This document shows positions 1 through 7,013 of a stretch of DNA of 64,000 bases, piece after piece; within the stretch, counting starts at the first letter, position 1; each line of letters begins with the position of its first letter. The position numbers and the translations under genes were made by a program. The notes beneath the pieces were generated by a model. That model searched no databases. It was not told the DNA's origin and saw only the letters and a program-made list of their open reading frames with translations. Source of the stretch: Candidatus Saccharibacteria bacterium UBA2018 (GTDB taxonomy: Bacteria; Patescibacteriota; Saccharimonadia; Saccharimonadales; Saccharimonadaceae); the NCBI GenBank assembly GCA_002335175.1, contig DDCA01000001.1:434001-498000 (forward strand). Direction: 5' to 3'.

Positions 1-56
1 GCACCGTCGCCGCCTTTTCCAGCCTGAATAAATACTTTCGCGGTATCAACAAACAT
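1..56 (-). CDS. obg: Obg-family GTPase, N-terminal fragment cut by the window edge
   Basis: Only the first 18-19 codons lie in the window. They read MFVDTAKVFIQAGKGGDG, which matches the start of the glycine-rich Obg fold (family start MFVDxAxIxVxAGxGGxG). Obg/CgtA is a ribosome-associated GTPase involved in large-subunit assembly. The start ATG at 54-56 is preceded on the minus strand by AT-rich sequence containing TATAAT and TATGCT, so the transcript leader must be very short. The identification rests on this short stretch, but the motif is distinctive. Confidence 0.8.
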   Translation of the reverse strand, partial: MFVDTAKVFIQAGKGGDG

Positions 57-76
57 ATCAAAGCATAATTATATCA

Positions 77-106
77 TAATCACCCCTGTTTTTACAGAGG
101 TGATTA
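77..106 (-). terminator. Hairpin between the LysM-CHAP gene and obg
   Basis: Inverted repeat with arms TAATCACC and GGTGATTA plus an inner CTG/CAG pair around an A/T loop. It lies between the stop of the minus-strand LysM-CHAP gene and the obg promoter. A second hairpin (GGGAGG/CCTCCC arms) sits at 128-147. Neither has a clean T-tract, so termination is plausible but not certain. Confidence 0.45.
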
Positions 107-157
107 AATAGGTGGAGGAAATAACATGGGAGGGGTAAGCTCCTCCCTGGTAATTAT

Positions 158-1273
158 CTAATGAATATATAGGTAGTTTCGTGCCTGGCCGGCTGAGATG
201 GTTCGCTCGTTAACGATGTTGAATCCACCGTATGCGTAGTTGTTCATTTCAGTCACGCTAATGTCACCGTTTGGTTTGACGCGCTCAACGACCGCGACGT
301 GGCCAAAGTAGCCTGCTTGGTCAACCAAGACGGCCCCGGCTTTCGGTACGTTATTAACGGCGTAGCCGGATGAGCGGGCAGCTGACGCCCATGTGTTGGC
401 GTTGCCCCAGAAGCTTCCAACCGGACGGCCGAGCTGCTGGCGGCGCTCGTATGCGTACCAGGTACAGTTACCAGGTGCATACTTGTTACCAGCCGAGATG
501 CCGATAAATCCATTGCTTACAACAGATCCGCCGAGATTGCTCGTGAATGAATTGGAGCTCGTCACAGCAGGAGGAGCTGGCGCCGGCTTTTCACCTTCCG
601 GTATGATAATACGTCGTCCAGCCTTCAGGCCCGATAGCTCAAGGTCGTTAAACAGCGTAATTCGGTCGGTGCTTGAACTGTACCTGCTGGCAATATCTTC
701 GACAGTTTCACCGCTTTTGACAGTGTAGAGAACACCGCTCGTTGGCAAAATAGTAAGTTTTCGGCCGACTTCAAGGGCATCGGTATCACCAAGGTTATTG
801 GCCCAGCGGATAGTGTCTGCCGTAATGTTAAAGCGGGCTGCCAATTCCGGTACGGTCTCGCCCTTCTTTACGACATAGGTAATAATGCTGCGATTCGAGC
901 TGGTAGGCTTAACGATTTGCGGCTTTGTAATCGCCGAGGTGTCAGTTTGGGCCAATTCGCTCTTGGCAGACAAAGACACCGACATATTAGCGACGTTAGA
1001 GGCAATTGGCAGGTTGGCACGCTCAGCCAGGCCGGCAGCAACGCTTGTCGCCAGGACTTGGTCCACCGAAGGAGCGGTGTCATCAGAATATACGACAGAA
1101 GGCGCAGATGCCGTCTGGTCAGTATTGGCTACCTGGCTGCTAGCTTGGCGAGGTGACTCGTATCCAATAGCAACGATAGCGATGAGTAGCAGGAAGGCCC
1201 CGACATATGCAACGATTTTACTCGCGCTAACACCTGAGTGTTTTTTCGGGGTTACAATGTGTTTTTTTAACAC
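158..1273 (-). CDS. Membrane-anchored double-LysM, CHAP-domain peptidoglycan hydrolase
   Basis: One N-terminal membrane segment (about residues 20-40), a low-complexity linker, two LysM peptidoglycan-binding modules (about 130-180 and 182-226, each with the V-K-x-GET core), and a C-terminal CHAP domain (about 265-371). The CHAP Cys is in GNCTWYAYERR and the His in FGHVAVVE, the expected catalytic pair of these NlpC/P60-like amidases or endopeptidases. It probably cuts stem peptides or cross-bridges during growth and division. The computed start is a GTG at 1273 with no Shine-Dalgarno. An AGGAG at 1344-1348 sits 7 nt before an in-frame ATT at 1334-1336, so the protein may be about 21 residues longer from a non-canonical start. 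It follows mltG but has its own promoter and long leader. Confidence 0.88.
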   Translation of the reverse strand: MLKKHIVTPKKHSGVSASKIVAYVGAFLLLIAIVAIGYESPRQASSQVANTDQTASAPSVVYSDDTAPSVDQVLATSVAAGLAERANLPIASNVANMSVSLSAKSELAQTDTSAITKPQIVKPTSSNRSIITYVVKKGETVPELAARFNITADTIRWANNLGDTDALEVGRKLTILPTSGVLYTVKSGETVEDIASRYSSSTDRITLFNDLELSGLKAGRRIIIPEGEKPAPAPPAVTSSNSFTSNLGGSVVSNGFIGISAGNKYAPGNCTWYAYERRQQLGRPVGSFWGNANTWASAARSSGYAVNNVPKAGAVLVDQAGYFGHVAVVERVKPNGDISVTEMNNYAYGGFNIVNERTISAGQARNYLYIH

Positions 1274-1571
1274 CTGGTGACGTAAGTCGGTGGTGGAAGA
1301 TGCAAGAGCAACGCTCTCGGCAACTTGATTACGAATTATCGTTCTCCTGCCACTTGTATTACTACAAGGGCTCTACCTTACTTGTCTTTCTTCTCGCAGT
1401 AGAACAGGACACATATGTCGACCTAACTATTAATAGTAAAATTGTTCTAATTCAGTGTCCGTAGCGACGATTCAGGTAGGCTCATCTACTGGGTTACGGC
1501 ATTCCATCTCGCAGTTGGATCCACCGGGGCGGGTCCTGGTCATGCCGTTAGTCCGTAAATGTGCTGTAACC
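1274..1571 (-). promoter_or_regulatory. Long structured 5' leader of the LysM-CHAP gene (riboswitch candidate)
   Basis: This stretch without a clear gene is the transcribed leader of the LysM-CHAP gene, about 290 nt from the predicted start near 1565. The RNA can pair CGGCAT (near 1546) with ATGCCG (near 1500) around a C/G-rich segment. It then carries a CCUACCUGAAUCGUCGCUACGG-like string near 1455-1478 that resembles the conserved 3' part of ydaO-type c-di-AMP riboswitches, which often control LysM/CHAP/Rpf hydrolases. The resemblance is partial and the fold has not been tested. A strong AGGAG lies near the gene end (1344-1348). Confidence 0.4.
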
Positions 1572-1600
1572 ATAGTAACAATGCTTGCCAACAATGTCAA
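1572..1600 (-). promoter_or_regulatory. Promoter of the LysM-CHAP gene
   Basis: On the minus strand TTGACA (1595-1600), a 17-nt spacer and TACTAT (1572-1577) make a near-consensus housekeeping promoter. A second TTGACA (1629-1634) directly after the mltG stop has only a weak TACAAA 17 nt further on. Confidence 0.75.
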
Positions 1601-1634
1601 TACATTTTGTACTATCCAATTTTACTCTTGTCAA

Positions 1635-2813
1635 CTAGAGTATTTGGCACTTTTTTTGACAGTGTTTTTGAATGTTGGCTTCGTGCTCCGCCTCTGTACG
1701 TCCAAAGTAGGTTTTGTCGTCATCACCGCTTAAGAAATAAAGGTAGTCCCCTTTGGCCGGATTAGCCACGGCAAGCAGGGCGGCCGCCCCTGGCGATGAG
1801 ATTGGCCCGGGTGGCAAACCGGGATACCGGCGCGTATTGTACGGCGAGTCAAGGTCGACGCTGCGCGCGACCCCCATCTTGTCTGCGGCATATTGGTATG
1901 TCACGTCTGAGCCCAACTGGATGTCGCGCTTTAGGCGCAGCTGGAACACCTGTGATACCTGTGCCATGTCACTTTTCGTGATAACTTCCCGCTGGATTAT
2001 AGAGGCTAGCGTAATCCCCTCATATAGCGTGAAGCCGCGTTGTTTATAGAGCGCTTTCAAATTTTCTTCCTCGACGACGGATTGGAATTGGTCAAATGTC
2101 CGGGTCAAGATCTGTTCCGGGGTTGCGTCGGCTGGAAACTGATAGGTTTCGCCGTAGATATAGCCTTCTAGGTCGCTCGAGGCCGGCTTGCTCTCAAACA
2201 GCGGATGCGCGTACTTCTTAGAGAGTGCCGTGTCTACATTTGTCTGCGAATAGCCTGCGTCAAGTAAGGTCTGTCGGTGCTTTGCCAGTGTGTTCCCGGG
2301 AAGGAACGTAATACTGAACGTATCGGTTTTCCCAGAGGTAAGATGCTCTACCAGTGTTTGTACATTATCGCTTTTACTTAACCGATACGCGCCGGACTGG
2401 AGCGAGCCGGCTGTTCCACTGAGCCGCACATACCAACCGAAAGCCGTTTCGTTTCTAATAAGCCCGTTTGCTTTTAATAAATTGGCAATACCCGAGGGGT
2501 CGGTTCCCGGTTTTACGGTCACACGGACTTTTTCGCTACTGCCAGGCGCAACCGCTTGTAGTTGCTGCTGGTACCATACCCATGTACCGATAGTTATGGC
2601 GGCCAGAACCATAATGACTGCTGCTAGACTAACCAGTACGATCCGCAGCTTACGAGACCGTCTGCCTGATGCCAGTAAATGCTGCGGGTGGTCATCTACC
2701 GGTGAGGATGCGATAGGTTCTATTTGTGGCAATTCGGGCAAAGACTGAGGGGCGGTGGATCCCGCGGACTCATCTGGTTTCTTCGGTGGAAGGATATCGT
2801 TGTTCACAACCAC
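1635..2813 (-). CDS. mltG: Endolytic transglycosylase MltG (YceG family)
   Basis: A cytoplasmic N-terminus, one membrane helix (about residues 57-80) and an extracytoplasmic YceG domain. Family marks are the segment GITLASIIQREV with the catalytic Glu, LGSDVTYQYA, and YNTRRYPGLPPGPISSPG. MltG cleaves nascent glycan strands near the inner membrane and is thought to set glycan length. Length (392 aa) is normal. The GTG start overlaps the end of ruvX by 10 nt, so the two are translationally coupled. The order ruvX-mltG is also seen in many Gram-positives. Confidence 0.93.
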   Translation of the reverse strand: MVVNNDILPPKKPDESAGSTAPQSLPELPQIEPIASSPVDDHPQHLLASGRRSRKLRIVLVSLAAVIMVLAAITIGTWVWYQQQLQAVAPGSSEKVRVTVKPGTDPSGIANLLKANGLIRNETAFGWYVRLSGTAGSLQSGAYRLSKSDNVQTLVEHLTSGKTDTFSITFLPGNTLAKHRQTLLDAGYSQTNVDTALSKKYAHPLFESKPASSDLEGYIYGETYQFPADATPEQILTRTFDQFQSVVEEENLKALYKQRGFTLYEGITLASIIQREVITKSDMAQVSQVFQLRLKRDIQLGSDVTYQYAADKMGVARSVDLDSPYNTRRYPGLPPGPISSPGAAALLAVANPAKGDYLYFLSGDDDKTYFGRTEAEHEANIQKHCQKKCQIL

Positions 2814-3211
2814 TGCTCCATATAGTCCTGCAAAATGATAGCCGCGGCCTCGGCATCGATATCGGCTTTGTCATAGGGTGCTCCACGGGCTTCCAGCCGT
2901 TTTTCGGCCAACACGCTGGTCAGTGATTCATCTTGGAATTCGACGCGGTCTGCCATGTCTTTTAAACTCTCCGCAAACGTTTCAACTGCCGCTGTCTGGC
3001 TCGTTGGCTCTCCGGATTGGTTGCGTGGGTACCCGACCACTATAGTATCGATATCACCTTCTACGACCAGCTGGGCAATGGCACGCAGTTCGTTGCCATC
3101 AACGGGAATAGTGTCGTGTGGGACTGCGATTCGAACACTGCTATCGGCTATAGCAGCACCTATCCTGACCGATCCGACGTCCAGTCCTAGCAATTTTTTA
3201 GTTCGACTCAT
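2804..3211 (-). CDS. ruvX: RuvX/YqgF RNase H-fold nuclease
   Basis: 135 aa, typical of the family. The N-terminal LGLDVGSVRIGAA carries the first catalytic Asp. VGYPRN, FQDESLTSVLAEK and the D-A-E-A-A C-terminal helix supply the remaining acidic residues. YqgF proteins resolve Holliday junctions in some species and process pre-16S rRNA in E. coli; which applies here cannot be read from sequence. The start ATG overlaps the 3' end of the upstream membrane protein gene by 14 nt. Confidence 0.92.
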   Translation of the reverse strand: MSRTKKLLGLDVGSVRIGAAIADSSVRIAVPHDTIPVDGNELRAIAQLVVEGDIDTIVVGYPRNQSGEPTSQTAAVETFAESLKDMADRVEFQDESLTSVLAEKRLEARGAPYDKADIDAEAAAIILQDYMEQWL

Positions 3212-4820
3212 CTACTATAAATTCTACGCCGATCTTGCTTTCATCACCAGGTACGGTGCTGACCCAGAAGGGGAAGAACTTCACGTCGACATCTTCGACA
3301 CCCTGGATAGATTGGATTGATTCCTGGATGTCACCGAACTGCCGGCCCTTGGCCTGGTCTTTAATTTTGCCTTCATCAAGCTTTGGACCAATCTTAGCTG
3401 TAGCGACTAATATAAATTCGGCCACGCCTTTTTTGACTTCGACTTCTTGGAATTTAGCTTTGGCTTCCCCGTTATCATAAACACGCTGGCTGTCCTGGCC
3501 TTCAAGCTCTTTCTTCAGATATTTGTCGAGATACGAGTCAAGTTCGCTGGTTTCTATGCCAAGCAGGCGGTAGGTCACTGTAGCCTTCAGGGTGGCGTTG
3601 CCGCTCGCAGCTTCGGCTCCAACAGCCGGCGAGGACGTGACATTGGTGTAGTCAACACCGTAGCTGCCGCTAATCACACTTACTTTTCCTTTGAACCCTG
3701 CTTTGAGTTCGGACTCTTTCGAGTCTGCTTCATCATCAACCAGATCTTCTTTAGCCTGCTGCAAGTCATTTGCCGTCACGACTTTAGCAATTTTGTCAGT
3801 ACCACCGCTGGTAGGCCCGGTCAAGCTTGCGTCGATGCCGCTTGGAGCACCGCTCATTGCACCACTGGCTGCGTTGTACTTCGCACCTTGTTCAAGCGCC
3901 GTAACACCGGTAGGTGCACCAGTATAGTTATCAATCGATATGGTAACGGAAGAGTTTGTAACAAAGACTGTTCCTTGGCTACTTGTGAGCCTCGTACCGG
4001 CAGGGATTGTTGTACCTAGAGCACTAATGTTATTAGTTGAAAACTGAACGGTACCGGTAGCCTTTTCGCCAACATTCTTTGTACCTGTGGCTGGAAAATC
4101 AACTGACTTTTCCTCAACCTTCTTGGAAACTACAGCTTTAATTGTGCTTTTATCTATGCTTGTCGTTAGCGCGTCACCTGCTTTAACGTCGATATTTACA
4201 GACTGGTCGTCCGTCTTAGCAGACACGACCACGGTTGCCCGCGGTGCAATAAAGATTGCCCATACCATAAAGCCGATAAAGAGAACGCCGGCGCTAATCC
4301 CAAGGATAAGTTTTTTTCTAAACGTATTAAAGTTCGGCACTTTCGGACCTGACTTACCCTTGCCTTTTGGTCTGGTGTCAGTCGTTGCTAAAGGCGAAGC
4401 TGGTGTTAGGCCTGCGGAACTGATAGCCGGCGCGGCAGCAAGAACTTCGGCCGTATCGCCTTCAACTTGGCGGGCGTGCTCCCCAACGGGCAGCTCATTA
4501 CCATCAATCACTTCTTCGTCACCATCCGTCTCTATAGCGGTAATTTCGGCAAGTTCGGGCTTGGATTGTAAGTTTTTGGCTACAGGCAATTTGGCTGCGG
4601 CTGCCAAACTCATAAGCGCGTGGTTGTTCGTAATAACTACGAGCCGTTTGTTGCTTTGTTCAGCAGAGCGAGCAAGCAGCCGTAAGTTAACGGCAGACTG
4701 TAAAACGCCCACGCGCTTTGGCGGGACAAGTGCGACAATCTTTTCTTTCGAAGCTTTGACCTTCGAAATAATAGCCGTGATATCGTCTTCGACATCGATG
4801 TATATGACGTCTTTGTTCAT
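3198..4820 (-). CDS. Single-pass membrane protein with baseplate-J-like extracytoplasmic region
   Basis: 540 aa. Residues 1-100 form an alpha/beta domain (starts NKDVIYIDVEDDI, contains LVPPKRVGVL) that recurs in CPR membrane proteins and is of unknown role. After a Pro/Lys linker, one membrane helix (about 172-192) leads to an extracytoplasmic part with the baseplate J-like signature 'tGTVQFS...IPAGTRLTSSQGTVF' (about 250-285), then a long variable region. It lies 3 nt downstream of an FtsA-like ATPase gene and overlaps ruvX, which suggests a shared envelope or division role. That role is inferred. A true phage baseplate is unlikely because no other phage genes are near. Confidence 0.6.
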   Translation of the reverse strand: MNKDVIYIDVEDDITAIISKVKASKEKIVALVPPKRVGVLQSAVNLRLLARSAEQSNKRLVVITNNHALMSLAAAAKLPVAKNLQSKPELAEITAIETDGDEEVIDGNELPVGEHARQVEGDTAEVLAAAPAISSAGLTPASPLATTDTRPKGKGKSGPKVPNFNTFRKKLILGISAGVLFIGFMVWAIFIAPRATVVVSAKTDDQSVNIDVKAGDALTTSIDKSTIKAVVSKKVEEKSVDFPATGTKNVGEKATGTVQFSTNNISALGTTIPAGTRLTSSQGTVFVTNSSVTISIDNYTGAPTGVTALEQGAKYNAASGAMSGAPSGIDASLTGPTSGGTDKIAKVVTANDLQQAKEDLVDDEADSKESELKAGFKGKVSVISGSYGVDYTNVTSSPAVGAEAASGNATLKATVTYRLLGIETSELDSYLDKYLKKELEGQDSQRVYDNGEAKAKFQEVEVKKGVAEFILVATAKIGPKLDEGKIKDQAKGRQFGDIQESIQSIQGVEDVDVKFFPFWVSTVPGDESKIGVEFIVDESN

Positions 4821-4823
4821 CTG

Positions 4824-6098
4824 TTATATGCGCAGGATGCGGTTTAGTTTTTCTTTGATGCTGTCAGCGTCGCTGCTGCCCATAATTGTATCATAGCCAA
4901 CCCTTAAGAGCCCCATAGCCGTGATGAAGGTATGGTCGCTCGCCTTCTCTGTTGTATCCTCAATTCCAATCACTTCACGCGGCGAAATATGCTGGACGGT
5001 CGGACGCTTTGTGAACGGCAAATCTTTGTACCAATCACGCTTGGAAAGGGCGTCAACCAGCATATCTAGGCTTGAGCCACCGCCGCACAGCAAAATCCGA
5101 TTTGGTAAATGGTCTACCGATTCAAATTCACTCAAAGCCAGTTCAACTCCAGAAAGCCAGACGTCAAGCGTTTTGTCGATAGCTTTTTCGGCCTGAGTTT
5201 TAACAGACGGTTTGATTTGTTCGTGATTCAGGTTGAGTTTCAGCTTTTCGGCGTCTCCATAGCTAAGATCCATCTCGCTGGCAATCGTACGCGTAAAGCT
5301 GCGTCCGCCTATGCCAAACATTTTGGTACCTTCAACGCCACCGTCATTTACCACTGCGATGTCGGTCGTTCCGCCACCAACATCTGTCAAGATAGCCGTG
5401 AAGTTACTGCTCGCGTCATTACCAAGCACGCTACGGGAAACCGCGAATGGTTCAGCCGCTACGGCAATCAGCTCAAGAGCCAATTCATCGGCAACACGCT
5501 CCAATGCCCCAATATGTACCATTGGTGCGAACGCGGTGTAAATCTGGACTGCAACGTCCTTACCCTGGAACCCAATCGGGTTAGAAACTTTGTAGCCGTC
5601 AATGTGGATGCTTACAAGGGCTGAATTAACTAGTTTAACTTCGACGTCTTCGTTGCCAGTTTCGAGTCCGATCTGCTTCTGTGCCTTGGTCTGGGCGCGC
5701 TCCTGGACCTTTTCGATGATGAATTCCATCTCGTTGACATCCAGCGGCCGGTCCGGCTGCGGCCGGCGGTACCGAATAGTGTTTGTGACGCCTTTGACAA
5801 GCTCTCCAGCAATCCCAATGACAACCCGTTTAGCCTGTAATTCGGCCTGTTCTTCTGCTTGGGCCAAGGCTTCTTCACAGTTCTGCACGACACCGGCAAT
5901 ATCGGCAATTGCCCCGCTGTGCATGTCACTGACGTCTTGGCGTACCCGGCCGACACCGACAATCTTCAATTGGTCATCTTCAAGCCGCGCAATCAGTGCT
6001 TTCACGAATTCCGTTCCAATATCGAGCGCGACGATGTGTTGCTGGTCATTGGATTCTTGGCGTTTGTGCTGCAGTTCACGGATTTTTTCGAATACCAT
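4824..6098 (-). CDS. FtsA/PilM-like actin-fold ATPase
   Basis: Actin-fold ATPase motifs are present: phosphate-1 IVALDIGTEFVKAL, phosphate-2 LTDVGGGTTDIAVV, adenosine motif ILLCGGGSSLDML, and an FtsA-type insertion (about residues 80-170). FtsA tethers FtsZ to the membrane; PilM is its pilus relative. No C-terminal amphipathic anchor is obvious, although the end (KEKLNRILRI) is basic and hydrophobic. The next gene encodes a single-pass membrane protein, which would suit a cytoplasmic ATPase paired with a membrane partner. An ATG at 6110 lies inside a TATAAT box, so I prefer the in-frame ATG at 6098 (MVFEKIREL). Confidence 0.75.
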   Translation of the reverse strand: MVFEKIRELQHKRQESNDQQHIVALDIGTEFVKALIARLEDDQLKIVGVGRVRQDVSDMHSGAIADIAGVVQNCEEALAQAEEQAELQAKRVVIGIAGELVKGVTNTIRYRRPQPDRPLDVNEMEFIIEKVQERAQTKAQKQIGLETGNEDVEVKLVNSALVSIHIDGYKVSNPIGFQGKDVAVQIYTAFAPMVHIGALERVADELALELIAVAAEPFAVSRSVLGNDASSNFTAILTDVGGGTTDIAVVNDGGVEGTKMFGIGGRSFTRTIASEMDLSYGDAEKLKLNLNHEQIKPSVKTQAEKAIDKTLDVWLSGVELALSEFESVDHLPNRILLCGGGSSLDMLVDALSKRDWYKDLPFTKRPTVQHISPREVIGIEDTTEKASDHTFITAMGLLRVGYDTIMGSSDADSIKEKLNRILRI

Positions 6099-6151
6099 AA
6101 GTGTCTTCATTATATATCAAACGGCAAATCGAAAGTAGAAGCATAAAGGTA

Positions 6152-6180
6152 TTGTAAATTTGTTGTTTTTGTGTTATAAT
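6152..6180 (+). promoter_or_regulatory. Promoter for the unknown gene at 6189, leaderless architecture
   Basis: TTGTAA (6152-6157), 17-nt spacer, TATAAT (6175-6180) with an upstream TG (extended -10). The start codon lies only 8 nt beyond the -10 box, so transcription should begin at or next to the ATG. The FtsA-like gene is divergent. Confidence 0.75.
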
Positions 6181-6188
6181 TAACTGAT

Positions 6189-7013
6189 ATGACCGCATTC
6201 GATGCAGACAACACGCAATTTGGCGGCCTTTCGTATGAAGAGCTGCGCCAGCACACAGAAGTGCTGCTAAAGGCCGGCGAGCTTGCAGAGGCACTCCAAT
6301 CACAGCCAGCTAACTCCACAGACAGGAATTATTCGGTTTCTGACCCCAGAGTTATGGAGATGGTGGAACTCCCGGCCGCTGTCCGTGACATCAACCCGCT
6401 TGGAAGGCCGCCCGATTCGATTGAATATCGCAGTACCGTACATACAACCGGTGACAGGACGTACGTCTCTTCTTCCGTTGCAATTTGCCTGCCTTTTGCA
6501 ACAGTGCATATAGCCCAGCATGACGGTAAGCACCTTCTGCAATTTGAGAATGATGTAACGCCAACAGGCGTTGTCGATCCCGAGGAGACATCTGCTATTC
6601 TGGCAAGAATTGCCCAACCGACCTACGACCCGTCACTTTCGGATTTTAAAGACCTTAATGACGTTGGCCGCGCAAGTGAGCTGTGCGAAACCCTCGGTAA
6701 CAATGACATGGTCACGTCGACGGTTGAACATACTTATGCCGTAGACGACTGCCACCAGGTTATCGTTGAGTCGAAAGATGGAAAACTGCTATCGTGTGAA
6801 GTGGTGGAATTCCGAGACGACCAAGAAATCCCACTGGCACTTACGGTGGAATTTAACAACTGGGCGACCGCGAGCAACTTGTATCAGATGACGTCGGATG
6901 GAAGCAAGGAACTTATCATGGATGAGTCGGATGTCGAACGGTTTATAGATATAATCGATGCGCTTCTTACACACGTGCGCCCAGTTACGTCGTCGCAGGA
7001 AGATTTAGACTAG
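6189..7013 (+). CDS. Unknown soluble protein
   Basis: 274 aa with no membrane segment or signal peptide and no motif I recognise. The N-terminus is helical (SYEELRQHTEVLLKAGELAEAL). The rest looks like alternating strands with many acidic residues. No Shine-Dalgarno is present; the promoter -10 box ends 8 nt before the ATG. It is divergent from the FtsA-like gene, and its 3' end overlaps the end of alaS by 9 nt in convergent orientation. Codon use matches the neighbours, so it is probably a native lineage-restricted gene. Confidence 0.7.
   Translation: MTAFDADNTQFGGLSYEELRQHTEVLLKAGELAEALQSQPANSTDRNYSVSDPRVMEMVELPAAVRDINPLGRPPDSIEYRSTVHTTGDRTYVSSSVAICLPFATVHIAQHDGKHLLQFENDVTPTGVVDPEETSAILARIAQPTYDPSLSDFKDLNDVGRASELCETLGNNDMVTSTVEHTYAVDDCHQVIVESKDGKLLSCEVVEFRDDQEIPLALTVEFNNWATASNLYQMTSDGSKELIMDESDVERFIDIIDALLTHVRPVTSSQEDLD

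Noticed and set aside
3198..4820. Phage tail/prophage from the baseplate-J-like domain
   Set aside because: No capsid, terminase, tail or integrase genes nearby; the protein has a membrane helix and sits among wall genes.
4087..4896. 269-aa plus-strand ORF opposite the baseplate-J-like gene
   Set aside because: Shadow of the minus-strand gene: low-complexity Ser/Ala/Thr composition, no ribosome-binding site, no domain.
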